Of a stretch of 64,000 bases of DNA, positions 30,996-42,074 are shown piece by piece (the first letter of the stretch is position 1; each line of letters opens with the position of its first letter). Where the stretch lies: contig NMRB01000398.1 in NCBI GenBank assembly GCA_002633025.1, positions 69,010-133,009 on the forward strand, written 5' to 3'. Under the pieces are notes generated by a model that saw only the letters and a program-made list of their open reading frames with translations, had not been told where the DNA came from and made no database searches. The position numbers and the translations under genes are program-made. Origin of the DNA: Notospermus geniculatus (Eukaryota > Nemertea > Pilidiophora > Heteronemertea > Lineidae).

Positions 30996-31930
30996 TTAGT
31001 TAGCATGACCAAAGCAATGGTTATCTTGCCAAGGCACAGATCCTACAGCAGACACGAAATAGCGCTTGAACTGTTCTCGTACAAGGAGTGCTTCAACTGG
31101 TTGCCTGCCCCCGATCCCGTCTATGTCTCTCAAAATCGTGTCGTTCTGGTTGTCTGTTTGGCTAGTTTGCAATGCTGGATCCTGAGGGGGTGGTGGAGCT
31201 GGGATCCCTTTCATTTGAAGCATGTTGTGCAGGATGCAGGTGGCCTTGACTACGTGATCCACGTTGTTTGGCTGTAAGGGAATCTTCCGATGGTACAGCC
31301 TCCATCGTGCAGCAAGAATACCAAAACAGTTTTCTGATATCCGCCTAGCCCGCGACAATCGATAGTTGTATATTCGTTCATCATGAGCTAGGTTGTTGCC
31401 AGGCACAGGACGCATGAGGTGTTCACCAGACGGGAATGCCTCATCGCCAACGATAACATGCGGAACTTTTTCTGTCTCGAAATCCTGGCAGAGGCTTGTC
31501 GTCTGGGATCTGAAGCGTGTTGTCTGCCAATTTTTTTCCCAGTTGACTTTTCCTCAGAATTCCACCGTCGCTGTTGGAGCCATACGAGCCAATGTCAACC
31601 ACCACGAAACAGTATCTATAATCCACCAATGCGAGAAGCACTACAGAAAACGTCTTCTTATAATTAAAGAACATAGAGCCAGATTTCTTGGGAGCAAATA
31701 TGAGCAGGTGTTTCCCATCTAGCGCCCCCAAGCAGTTGGGAAATTGCCAGTTGTCTTGAAATCCTGCCGCGATTTCTGACCATCGTTGCTTCATTGGTAT
31801 TGCCATAAATAGAGGTTGCAGTCGGTTCCATATGACTTGACATGTTTCGACAACTATATTAGAAACAGTGGCTACTCCAACTCGGAAGCTAAACGCAATA
31901 GTGGAATATGAGTCACCGGTTGCCAGGAAC
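30996..31930 (-). pseudogene. PIF/Harbinger transposase, exon 2 (DDE domain, one frameshift)
   Basis: Acceptor TTTTCAG on the minus strand ends at 31931; the exon enters in phase 2, matching exon 1. It encodes the DDE_Tnp_4-type nuclease: LGALDGKH (first Asp), VVVDIGSYGSNSDG (second Asp), SRARRISENCFGILAARW (catalytic Glu), ending PWQDNHCFGHAN. The frame shifts by one near 31490, between the second Asp and the third motif, so either the copy is inactive or there is a sequencing error. The gene lies antisense within intron 2 of the lectin gene and intron 1 of the MADF gene. Confidence 0.75.
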
Positions 31931-31974
31931 CTGAAAAGACAAAAGTAGAAAACAAACGTTTTTTTTTCTTTCAG

Positions 31975-32134
31975 GTGTCAAGGAAGCGAAACAAAAATGG
32001 AAGACAGTTCGGGATAGCTACAGGAAAAACCTAAATGCCATGAAGACAAAGAGCGGACAAGCTGCAAAGACGGTGACTCCATACAAGTTTGCTACTGTCC
32101 TCGAGTTCCTCAAGCCTTGCCTGGATGATCGTGA
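31975..32134 (+). CDS. Harbinger MADF-BESS protein, exon 2
   Basis: Acceptor TTTCTTTCAG ends at 31974; phase 1 entry joins exon 1 in frame. It completes the MADF domain: VKEAKQKWKTVRDSYRKNL, then PYKFATVLEFLKPCLDD. Two donors are possible: GTGAGT at 32131 is stronger, but GTACGT at 32135 keeps the acidic frame of exon 3, so I end the exon at 32134. The exon lies inside the antisense transposase intron. Confidence 0.65.
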
Positions 32135-32456
32135 GTACGTAGTAGACAAAAAGACCAACCCACGACTTGTGCAGATGACGTCATCACGGAAAAATCCGCT
32201 GTCTTGACGGTCTTCAAGATGGATCGCCGGTCAAAAGTGACGTAATAACTAGCCACTGCAGTGGCTCATTATGACGTCACGTAAAGATGTTGCCATTATC
32301 GCCATCCTATGCCTCATTTTAAGGGAAAAAGCAGCGAAAAATGCTGAAATTTTCATCTGCTACAAGATGGTGTAAATTTTCATGCCAGGCGACACGTCTT
32401 AAATTTATCAGTGATTGATGTCACAACATTCATGTCATTGCAATTTTTTATTACAG

Positions 32457-33075
32457 GACATCAAGCAACCTTGGCCAAGATACTCAAGGACTGGATGAGA
32501 TTGATGACGATGACATCGCAGCAGATGAGGATGCCAGATCATGTGATGGAGAGAATGAGGACGTCGCAGTCTCTGTGGCATCAGCGAGTACTGCTTCCCG
32601 TTCAAGCACCCCCACGCTGTTTCGCAATCCATCGTCAAGTAAGAAGCGGAAGGCAAAGGTTGATGAATTCGACGAAGTTGTTGTTGATTATCTTTCGGAA
32701 AAGAAAAAGCAACTCGTACAAAATCGTGATGTGCCTCTTGCACAGCCGAAGGAGGAACATGATCACATAGATAGCTTCATGAGGTCAATGGGAGACATTG
32801 TTCGTAAGCTGCCAGCACGCGCTGTAGCCGACGTCAAGTTCAAAATTCACGGAATTATTCACGAGGCTGAAATGAAGCACATGTTTCCTGTTGAGGTTGA
32901 TTACAATAGGCCTACGTGTGTATCTAACCCTGTATCTGCTTTTGAGAATGCACAAAATGCTTTCCAACAATTTGGTACGGGTTTTGGCAGTAGGCCTAAC
33001 CGGCCATCTCCATCTTGCACAGTTAGCAGGCCCATGACCGACGAGTCTCAGCAGCAATGGGCAATGTTGCCATAA
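32457..33075 (+). CDS. Harbinger MADF-BESS protein, exon 3 (BESS motif)
   Basis: Acceptor TTATTACAG ends at 32456. The frame reads an acidic stretch (DEIDDDDIAADED), a Ser/Thr-rich segment, SSKKRKAK (nuclear-localisation-like), and a BESS-type protein-interaction motif HIDSFMRSMGDIVRKLPARA, ending in a stop at 33073-33075. AATAAA follows at about 33127. MADF-BESS proteins of Harbinger elements help the transposase reach the nucleus and the element ends (known for the family). It lies wholly inside the transposase intron. Confidence 0.7.
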
Positions 33076-33141
33076 GATGACCTGATGCAAAAAAGGTACA
33101 TTATTATGTACCTGTAAGAAGATTTTAAATAAATTTCTTAC

Positions 33142-33446
33142 CTTAGACAAATGGCTAGTCTTTCCTCTGTGCCAATGGGCATTCGCCAATTGGTACCTGT
33201 TTTCTCTATGTCATCCTTGATAAGGGAATGAATTTCATGAAATGTTGCGGGCACCATACGGAAGTAAATGAAGAACTTGTCTTCATAAGAGAACAACTGT
33301 CGCACCAAATGGTGATATTCACCATACTGACGGCGAGTCTTATTTATATCATGGACCCAAAAGTCATGCCGTCTCTTCCGTGATTTTCGACGTTTGCAGT
33401 ACCAAATTATAGCGAGCAATTCGTCATCGCTGTCCGAATCGGCCAT
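33142..33446 (-). CDS. PIF/Harbinger transposase, exon 1
   Basis: ATG at 33446, donor GTAAGA on the minus strand after 33142, phase 2, in register with exon 2. It encodes the N-terminal region: acidic start MADSDSDDE, basic KRRKSRKRR, then YGEYHHLVRQLFSYEDKFF and YFRMVPATFHEIHSLI, typical of Harbinger transposases upstream of the DDE domain. The 1.2-kb intron holds exons 2 and 3 of the + strand MADF gene. Confidence 0.75.
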
Positions 33447-33632
33447 GTTGACTGTCTGATCACATGGTTCGTCCGCTTTGCGGCGTGGAATGCACAGTAT
33501 TCCGCCTGACGCCTGCGCTTATGTGGAAAAGGCATCACGCGGCGGACTACGCGACTTGTTTATCGGGCGTTTCACGCCGCGCGATCTGCGGCGTGATGAC
33601 GCTCACGCTGCCGCTTCTGTGGAAACGGGCCT
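33447..33632. mobile_element. Probable right end of the 29.4-33.6 kb Harbinger element
   Basis: CpG-rich DNA upstream of the transposase, ending GTGGAAACGGGCCT followed by TTA, which is the terminus and target expected for a Harbinger element. The matching left end was not found, so the boundary is tentative. Confidence 0.4.
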
Positions 33633-33635
33633 TTA

Positions 33636-33786
33636 GGCTGCTTTTCCACGAGACGTTTGCGGACGCGGTTTCGGTGGCGGGAGCGGGTGCGGGTGAAATA
33701 GCTAATGGGAAATACGTTGGTTCGATTTTTTCCACCCGCTCCCGCCACCGAAACCGCGTCCGCAAACGTCTCGTGGAAAAGCAGCC
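33636..33786. mobile_element. Hairpin Harbinger-type MITE with perfect 54-bp arms
   Basis: Arms start GGCTGCTTTTCCACGAGACG and match perfectly for about 54 bp; the loop is about 43 bp. Flanked by TTA at 33633-33635 and 33787-33789. It abuts the probable Harbinger right end. 151 bp. Confidence 0.85.
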
Positions 33787-33789
33787 TTA

Positions 33790-35323
33790 CGCTGTATATT
33801 GGTCACATTTTGAGGCTCGCATCAACTGAAGCAGTTTCAGAGCGCGGGTAATGTAGTGGATGGCCTTTTAGGCCGTGAGACATGCCCATTTATTTTTCAC
33901 TTTCGTAGCGTATAGTTCTGGTAACTAAACATATCCTCCTGTTTTGTATGAAGATGGACATGCTGAACTTCCAAGATGGCCGCCCCTTTTAGGGGGCCAA
34001 ATGGATTAACAGTATGGGTGAAAAATTTGATGTCTTCAAATCATATCAACATGGGTATCAAATTAAAGGTCTCAGTGAGTACAACATGACATGGGGTTAA
34101 TTCCCCAAAATGTACACTGCTACCCTTGGGAGGGGGGCAAAAAGGGCCAAGAATCCGACTTTTGGCCCTTTCCCACAAGTTCCACGGGGGCTGCAGGTGG
34201 ATGCCCTTCCTCATATAAAACAGGAGGAAATGTTTTGTTACCACAACTACGCTGCAAAAATTAAGAAACAGCCATCTTTCCAAGTCATGTCTCATGTGAT
34301 GGTCTAGTGCGGGAGCAACCTGAACAACAGGGCACAAGCCTCAGACACTTACCTGGGGACGTGGTTGATGGGTTTGTGACCCTGACGAAATACAGTCAAA
34401 TCGGCCATTTTGCGTAGGGTTATGTGATCAGTCTGGGCTCACAACTCCGGTGGTGGGAACTACTGCCGAGGTAGAAGTAGGTCTCAAAATATGATGTTTC
34501 TGACAAGTATTAGCCAGGTATACCATATCTTATGGGGAGTTAAAGTAAAATGAATAACTTTGAAAAATTTTGAGACACACTAGTATTTATTACCAGAATG
34601 AAGCTATTGAAAGTATTCTCGTCTGGAGTGCGCTATGCTTGTGTCGAGATGTGCATTGTCATTTCATGCGGACGTAAGGACGACATGGCTGCTGGGCATA
34701 AAATAATCATAACAACTCGTATAATCTGAATAAGATACTGCTAAACATGATTGCTGTACTAAACTGACCGTTAAACTTGCTCACTGGGCTCTTTTTCTGG
34801 TCCTGAAAGTGATAAATTGTACCAAACTATATTTTCTAGCGGATAATTAAAATAGTTCGGAAGTAGTTCCCACGTTGTTAGGTGAGCTCGTCACAATCCC
34901 ACCTATAGGTTGGGGCGTATGAATATTTTCAAGATGGCAGCCTTGATTTTTCATCCGGGTCTAGATCCCAAGCCCAAGTCTCGCAAAATCTCGCGGGATT
35001 AGACCCGGTTGTTTTTTTTTAGATAGACAGATTTTATTCTCCATTTCAAATAAAAATACAGAGAAAATAAATATCCGGGGCTGAGGCAGGATGCATTATT
35101 AGCCCCGGTTGTTCCGGTTGAGTGCGGGAGTAGTTTTTATGTCGTAAGTTTATGTCGTCATAAAATGCTGAACGACGGGGCACTGCGGAGGCCGAGTGTG
35201 CTGTTCACCTCTCATGGAACAAAATGGCGGCCGTTTCTTTCGTTTGACCGCTTCCATAGTCTCGCGGAGCCAGCTGCTTTGTTCCGCAGTAGTGCCATGC
35301 ACAAACGGCGGCCTCGGGAACCA
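33790..35323. other. Intron 2 sequence; no gene
   Basis: No long open frame with a recognisable domain. AAGATGGCCGCC and AAGATGGCAGCC words occur near 33973 and 34931. A T-rich segment near 35010-35030 resembles an old retroposon tail. Confidence 0.4.
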
Positions 35324-35520
35324 AAATGGAAAACCCAACTGACATTGTCGTCACCATCATGATGAGGTCACATGATCACTTCTCTTGTCCAATCACAGCC
35401 TGGAATGTGATTTTAAATGGGGGGGGGGGATTGGGGGATGGAAATGAGTGACAGGCTCTGTTCCTGATTTAGCCAATCAGCATCCAGACTAGAACCTTGG
35501 TCTGCTTGTAATAGAAATCG
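35324..35520 (+). repeat. Dispersed repeat, copy without the Mutator-like MITE
   Basis: Matches 20480-20581 plus 20801-20920 (AACCCAACTGACATT, AGCCAATCAGCATCCAGAC). The insertion point of the 20582-20790 element is intact here. Confidence 0.7.
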
Positions 35521-36098
35521 GCGACCTCATTCAGCAATGTTTCCTTGGTCTGACCCCGACAAGGCGGGCGCCATCTTCTTAATCTCTTTCAATGAACTCA
35601 AATCCCATTCAAAACGTAATTTGCACTTTTTTCTGTACCGGAAACGCAATAAATGCTGGTAAGCCTACCCCAACTCAACTTGTTTCACTGTCACTAACTC
35701 CGCACTTCGATGACAGTGAAAACAACCGAGGCCTTGACGCGATGATCCGGGTGCCAGAAGAAAAATATCCCATGGGAAACAGGAGGCATTATCATACCTT
35801 AAAGGGCCACAAAATTGCCACGTTTTGTCGACAGCAGGCACCACAGGCGGTGATTGTATCATTCTCCAATACCGTAGTTTTGCCTTTCGCCCCAGGTGTT
35901 GGAGAATGTATATGATTACAATACAATGCACACGTGGATATCCAAGGAACGAGAGTTACTCTACATAGGACGAGGTTGATAAGCGGTAGTTGTCAACATT
36001 GTCAAAGGGGGTCTCCCTAATAACGCGGGTATGTTTAGCGCATAACAGGGAGGGATTGCACCTGTATCTTTCCGTAACGGGATGCCGATTCTTTTCAG

Positions 36099-36334
36099 TT
36101 GCCTGTGATTATTGGATAGGTGGCATTGGTCGTGAAGGAAATAACCAGGTGTACGAATGGCTGACGAGCAAACGCCGTATTGACCTGCCTGCTGAAGCTT
36201 GGTGCCCAGGGCAACCAAGCGTTGTGCTCCGACAACCATTTATAAATTTGTGGAGATCCGGCGATTTCAAATTAGATAATTTTGAGGATCAGAGGAAGTG
36301 TTATATTTGTGAGTATTTTAGTCCAACCAACTAA
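36099..36334 (+). CDS. PAN/C-type-lectin gene, exon 3 (second half of CTLD, stop)
   Basis: Acceptor TTCTTTTCAG ends at 36098. Phase 1 entry matches exon 2. It reads the second half of a C-type lectin-like domain: ACDYWIGG, WCPGQPS, and RKCYICEYF with the last conserved cysteines, then a stop at 36332-36334. The usual Ca2+/sugar motifs EPN or QPD and WND are not present; LDNFED stands at the WND position, so sugar binding through calcium is doubtful. The complete gene spans about 12.9 kb, with introns of about 4.5 and 7.7 kb, both phase 1. Confidence 0.75.
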
Positions 36335-37994
36335 GACTTGCCATGGTCACTTACGTAAAACTGTTTTGTTGTCGAGGATTGATACGTACATTAGCCTACT
36401 CCACTGTGTCATGGGGCACACTGTTACAAGTCGTCGAAAAATTATACTTACTAGCATGATACCCATGGCGAGCACATACGCACAGGATGCATGTGGTCAG
36501 AGGATGGCATAAGGGGTAAAAAATATAATGGCACCACAGGCAGTAAGGGTGGCCAAAAATCATGCTGAAGTCATGTAGAAAATCCCTGAATATTAATGGG
36601 TTTTAGTAATTTTTCAGCGAAAATCCTTCGAAATCAAGGTAGAATTGCAGCAGTGGCTGGTGACGGACGGGTAGAGGTGGTGTCGATTCCAAGACTTTGT
36701 CCCCTGGAGCTGGACATTCCTCCCCCTCCCTTGCCTCTGGAATTTTGCCCGCCGGACATTTACCCTCGTAGGACATACCGGTATTTGGCCCCCAGCACAT
36801 GTCCCCCCCCCAAACATCTACCCCTGACATGAGGGCTGAACTTAAGCGGCTGAGCGGCTTTTCAGCCCCCAAAATCCCGGAAGTGAACATGAGAGGCCTA
36901 CGGGGGGGGGGTCCCTAAACGCCGGGGGTAAACGTCGGGGGGGGGGCAGAAATCGTGGGCAATTGTCCGGAGGGAAAGTATTCTGATACCGCCCATGGAA
37001 TGTAATGGATGTGGCGATGAGACGATGGCCGAAGACAGGTGTAGGGTGTTCTACGGCTCACACGGAATTGGTGCAGATGGTACCAGCGCAATACAAAAAA
37101 GGTGATGGTAAAATGTGCCGCTCGATGATTGCAGAAAAGCCATTGATTCTGCAAAGCTCGCATCACTTTCTGGCCTAAAAGTAGGTGGAGGACACTCCCC
37201 AAATAATCACTAAACATTCCCAAACGTTGTTGTGTCTGGTCAATGCGTAGTTTATGAGAATGTGCGTGACAAAGACCCATGTTTGCTCGTTGACCTAACA
37301 GCTGTACACATTGCTACACTGTACACCTGTATATGATGCGATCATCTCCAGTTGGTACGGACGTATTTCAAAATGGAGTCCTTCCATTATAATAAGACTA
37401 GCATATTCACCCGTGGCGAGCACATTTTGAGGGAGTTAGTTTGTCTAGAATATTCTGTGGTAGAGGATATGTTGCTTTATTGATGAGTTTATTATTTGGA
37501 GAGGGGTAGTTTATTAATTTATTAATCGTTAACCGTCAAATCCATGAGCAGTGAGGAGTTTTGACTTTCTAAACAGCAGCATCACATCTGGTTTTAATTA
37601 TTACACAATCAGCCTTATCTCCAGGCTAATGCCAAGGTGACCCAGATTCATGATAGCTTGGTTCACATGCGTCCCACCGTGTATCTGTTGGTAGTAGGTC
37701 ACTGCTGTTCTTGTAGATGGCAGCGCAGGTCACCACACATGTGATTTTCTCTCTTTTTCATACAAACCAGCACTTCTTTTAAAACCAAAATACCGTTATA
37801 CAATCTCCTCATATTGTACTGTACACATAGGCCGCTCTTTGTAGGCTTCAAGCCCTAACTAAGGAGGAGATAGGGCAGAGAGTCCGGTCCACCGTAACTG
37901 TGTACAGTCATTACATAGCAAGGTATAGCAGATAATAGGTCAACTCAGGTTGATAACAAAATCCAACATGGCTACCGTCCATTATAGTATAGAT
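36335..37994. other. Intergenic, G/C homopolymer tracts; no gene
   Basis: Overlapping short open frames at 36596-36890 and 36915-37280 come from proline/glycine-rich low-complexity DNA and lack domains. Poly-G near 36902-36911 and 36939-36947. Confidence 0.45.
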
Positions 37995-38312
37995 GGCCCG
38001 TATTCTAGGTCGTCCCTTTAAAACAGGCTTTAAGGGCCCTTTAGTTAGGTGTCCCTTTCCTTAAGGGTCCCTTAGCCATTGGTATTCAAGAACCACACTT
38101 TGGCTTCCCTTCCACTAAGGTCGCACTTTCTTAAAGAATTGCTTAAGGGTCCCTTTCTGGAAGTGCCACTTTCACAAAGTGACCCTTTGTGCTCAAGCAT
38201 CAGTGTTATAAAAGGCATTCCTGCAATTGGACTACATGCAATCAAGCAGAAGTCGGAGGTTTAAGGGAGATTAAAGTGTAGTCCATAGCAACCTTTATTG
38301 TAAGGGCCCCCC

Positions 38313-38772
38313 TAATGCTATGTTCACACTAGAGCGCGGTCCGTTACGAACGTCACGATTGGCCATTCGTAACTGATCGTCGAATAACTGTTTACTTCTC
38401 TGAAGTTTCACGTTTGGATACGAGGTGATGCGAGTCGATACGTTCTGATGCGCTTGGATGCGACTTTGTCGCGATTGGTCAATTTCAGGTGGCACGAATG
38501 GCGCCACGATTGGAATCGTGGTCTTATTCGTGGAGTAATCGTCGTGATCTTATCAGATCGTATCAGATCTTATCACATCTTGAGGGCAATCGTGACGGCA
38601 ATCGTGACAATCTTGTTGATCGTAGGAAATTTTTGAACCGTTCAAAACTTTTATACGATCAACACGGTTGCCACGACTGACCTCAAGATCCGATACGACC
38701 TGATAGGATCGCCACGATTAAGACCATGATTTCAATCGTGGCCTGAATCGTGATAGTGTGAACATAGCATTA
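38313..38772. mobile_element. MITE with TAATGCTATGTTCACAC termini
   Basis: The 19-bp ends TAATGCTATGTTCACACTA and complement are perfect. The interior is full of ATCGTG/CACGAT words that pair with one another. 460 bp. The empty-site copy near 41110 has CCCCTTACCC at this point. Confidence 0.8.
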
Positions 38773-38794
38773 CCGAGAATAAAGTGTCCCTTAA

Positions 38795-38977
38795 AGCGAA
38801 TCGACAGCGAAAAAATTTGATTTAGAAATAGAATTTGAAAGGGGACGAATTTTCAGCAAAAAATGTAAACGAACTTCTCCAGAATGTCAACAAAGAAATT
38901 TTCGTGCATTTTGATTGGCTGAATTTTGTGTTTACAAACACCAGCCAAATGTAAACAAAATCCGCTATCGATTCGCT
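38795..38977. mobile_element. TTAA-flanked MITE (piggyBac-like target)
   Basis: Ends AGCGAATCGA and the complement TCGATTCGCT, flanked by TTAA at 38791-38794 and 38978-38981. The empty site CCCTTAAGCC is preserved in the copy near 41135. 183 bp. Confidence 0.75.
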
Positions 38978-39215
38978 TTAAGCCAGCGTCCTGATTGTAG
39001 GAAAGCGAATTATTTCTGTGCGTCTTCTAGGGATAGCTACTGAAATACTTTTTAACAATCCTTAAAGCCGACGAGAAACACCTTGCAAATCCCCATGGAC
39101 AATCTGAAAACGAGCCAGTTGCGTAATATCAAAGTGCCACTCGCAGTTGGGTCCTTTAACATCTCTGATACAACTGCTTGCCGCTTCGCCCTGTTGGGAT
39201 AAAAAGTTGAGTTCG

Positions 39216-39937
39216 AGGTGCGTTCACACTAGACGTGTAGACCGATCTGGAAATCGTCCAAACCAATTCAGATGGGCTGGTGCGATCCAGCTCTTCACAC
39301 TCAGATCGTATCCAGACCGCCCTATCGAGATCGCTTTCAAAATTGGTCTGAGATCGATCCAGCTGAATCGCTTCCTCTCGGATCAGTCTGGATTACTGTC
39401 TGAATGGCCAATGCGATTCAGCGAGATCGCATTCCATTTCGACACTAAATGCGCATGCGCGATAGGTATATTCACTGCCTTTTCCTGTATAGCCCATGGA
39501 GAAAACGTGACCGTGCTTTGTCAAAGTTCTGTCATTAGTTATCTGTTTTTATCCGACGTAACATCATGTCAAAATGCCGTTGCCTACGACCGACAAAACA
39601 TAGCATTCATCAGCAGCATCATTCCCATGAACATCCGACGCCTGAGAATCTGTGCAAATATGGATTATTCTCATTTTCAGGCACATTTTGGTCTAAAATG
39701 GGCGCATCCATCTTGGGTCATGGATCATGTGACCAAACTTTGAAAGACTTTGTGGCAATCGATAGCGCGATGTGGAGCGCTCCGAGTGTGAACAACCTGG
39801 AACGCATGTGAGATCGCATCGAGATCGCTCCGAGGGTGTGTGTGAATGGGTGTTAGTAAAACCGATCTGACTGGATCGATTTCCGCGGAACGATCTGGGG
39901 AATTCGATCTAGAACTGGTCTGAATGTGAACGCAGCT
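39216..39937. mobile_element. Inverted-repeat element (GTGCGTTCACAC termini)
   Basis: Left AGGTGCGTTCACACTAGACG and the complement of the right end AGCTGCGTTCACATTCAGAC. The interior has many GATCTGG/CCAGATC and GATCGATCC words. The 198-residue open frame at 39147-39743 overlaps it, has no recognised domain and is not annotated. Confidence 0.65.
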
Positions 39938-41034
39938 TATATTTTTATAATTCGTTGTCTCTGGCAAGTCGTGAGTCCTCCTCTTGAAACAGAGGGAACT
40001 ATGTTCTAAAACGTTGTCTGCCCACATTGACGTCATACAAACGAGCCAAGCGGTAAACGTAGTCGCCAATCTTCACCAAAACTACAAGGAGGATCGGTCA
40101 ACCGGTCACGTGACAACGTCACCGATCGCGCAACCATGGCGCGGCCACTTCAGTTGGCCGACAGATTTCGACGAGTAAACATCTTCCAAATCAACTAATA
40201 CGTTGCATTCAGAAGGGATTAAGAACATCATATGTATAGCTTACAACATTATAAACCCTAAATAACATTCAATTCTCACCAAATTGATGAAATATCAGCG
40301 TATTTTAGGGCCGAAGCGCAAGTTGTCGCTCTCAGCAAATATTCACAGGGGGAAGTAAAAACTCATCAACATACTAGTAATGTGACGTCAGGAGGCGGGG
40401 CTTATTTTGATTGACAGCTATGCCAAATTTTTCTCTTTTCCGGCTCTGGTGATTGGCTGGGCATTGATTAGGGACCATATTTGGATTACTTAGCCCAAAA
40501 CCTGCATTTTGATAGTTCGATATCGAGAATCCGTCCAGAAATAAGGAAATTATGACAATTTTACGATATTTGCAGTTGAGTTAACAGTTGAGTGACAAGG
40601 GTACTTTCCACCTCCCTAGATTCGAAAATCATGGAGTTCTTAGGAGTTCTTGGACACTTTTAAAAAGGAAATTTCCCAAGATTTGTGCTGGGGCTATCCA
40701 TTTTCTAAGAACTCCTACGCAAATAGCAAAAATCGACCTCGTCCCATGCGTGATCCATGCGTTGACACAGAGTGCACTTGCGAAGGCATCATGCAGGAGA
40801 TAAATTCTCAAAAGGACTGCTCAGAAAAATGTGTTTTGCGCAATCAAACAATCATTTTGATAATAATCAATGATATAAAACTGGAGAAAATGATAAATAT
40901 ACCTATTTTCACGTAGAAATCAGTCTTCAAATTACGCTGATTTGCACTGAGTAACCACGTGCGTTTGTTTACATGACCTTGACCTTAGCAGAAACATCAC
41001 GTGACCGGTTGTCCGATCCTCCTTGCCAAAACTA
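39938..41034. mobile_element. Inverted-repeat segment with CAAGGAGGATCGG arms
   Basis: 40085-40113 (CAAGGAGGATCGGTCAACCG, then GTCACGTGA) and 40998-41025 are complementary, giving a roughly 0.9-kb foldback. The interior has no gene. Confidence 0.5.
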
Positions 41035-41296
41035 AAGGCTTCTGCACAGGCCGGAGGCTTAAGGGATGTTAAAGTGTGGTCCATGCCACTTTATTTTAAG
41101 GGTCCCCTTACCCAAAATAAAATGTTCCCTTAAGCCAAAGTGAAATTGGTTGGTGAAATGGCCGACACTTTACCTAAGGGAGCTTCCGAAGGGAGCACTT
41201 TAACCTGACCTAAAGGGCGGACTCTGAAATGAAATTCCGATAAAGTGTGACTCCAAGTCGCCCTTAGTGCTAAAGGGACGTCTTAGAATACGGGCC
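41035..41296 (+). repeat. GGCCCGTATTCTAG-family repeat, copy 2
   Basis: Same orientation as copy 1 at 37995; ends AGAATACGGGCC, the complement of the family start. It retains the uninterrupted targets of both MITEs found in copy 1. Confidence 0.65.
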
Positions 41297-41560
41297 TTGA
41301 TGGGATATCTGCACAGCGTACGGTATTTGGAACTCAATGCTTGCAAAATTAGATGCACGAACTCGCAAATATCGAAAAGAAGCTCAACGTATTGGCAACA
41401 ATCGATAATCTCCTTTTCATCAGGAGCTGACAGTCAGTTGACCAGGTGTCACCGCGGCCAAATTCAACGGGTGAGGTCAGAATTCGGTGTTAGGAGTCAG
41501 TGTAACAGATCTGTTAATGGATCCCGGTATTGCCACTGCGAATTTCCCAGATTATTGTTG
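41297..41560. other. Intergenic; nothing recognised
   Basis: No domain-bearing open frame and no inverted repeat. Confidence 0.4.
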
Positions 41561-41619
41561 CATTTTCGGTACAAAAACAAACGTTGTCGTAAAGTTAACG
41601 TTTATCGTTTGATTTCTTA
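41561..41619. mobile_element. TAGGGAGG-family MITE, half copy
   Basis: CATTTTCGGTACAAAAAC followed by AACGTTTATCGTTTGATTTC matches the right half of the 9144 and 48180 elements. The left half is missing. Confidence 0.75.
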
Positions 41620-41661
41620 AGCCGCATTTACATTAGCCTACACGAATTTAACCCGGTTTAA

Positions 41662-41870
41662 TAGGGAACACCGATCACGCAGACCACGCGAGAATATACG
41701 CGTGGGTTTGAACTGATAGTACACAGATGCCACCTATTATTCATGACGATTCAAGGTGTGATTGGCCGTGCTTGGTGAACCGCATCTCTCGAACAATGAG
41801 CCTCTATAGGTGTCACGTCTGCTCTATAAGCCATCATGTGACCAAATGGTGCTCCCCATTTGTTCTGGGT
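41662..41870 (+). repeat. Dispersed repeat, member of an inverted pair with 49330-49545
   Basis: Shares TAGGGAAC, CACGCGAGAATATACGCG, TGATTGGCCGTGCTTGGTGA and ACAATGAGCCTCTATAG with 49330-49545, which lies in the opposite orientation. Confidence 0.8.
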
Positions 41871-42074
41871 CAGAACCGAGGTATAGATTCGCCCCATATC
41901 AGGTTACAAATTTCTTAAAGCAAACGGGGGTAAATCGGAGTAGCCTCGGTTATGACAACCATGCGCATGCGCTATACAGTCAAAATGGAGGCGCCAATTT
42001 CAGTTGTCCTGCAACACTGGCGTTTACTCCAGGGCACACCACGGGTGCGTGTTTAGACTACGAAATTACACCAG

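Larger units (their letters stand above)
37995..39100 (+). repeat. GGCCCGTATTCTAG-family repeat, copy 1, split by two MITEs
   Basis: Starts GGCCCGTATTCTAGG and carries many CCCTTAAGGG-like words. Its 38230-38312, 38773-38794 and 38982-38990 segments align with the uninterrupted second copy at 41040-41150. The MITEs at 38313-38772 and 38795-38977 interrupt it. Its right edge is uncertain. Confidence 0.6.

Noticed and set aside
39147-39743. 198-residue open frame on the + strand
   Set aside because: Lies across an inverted-repeat element, has no domain, and its composition follows the repeated GATC-rich arms.
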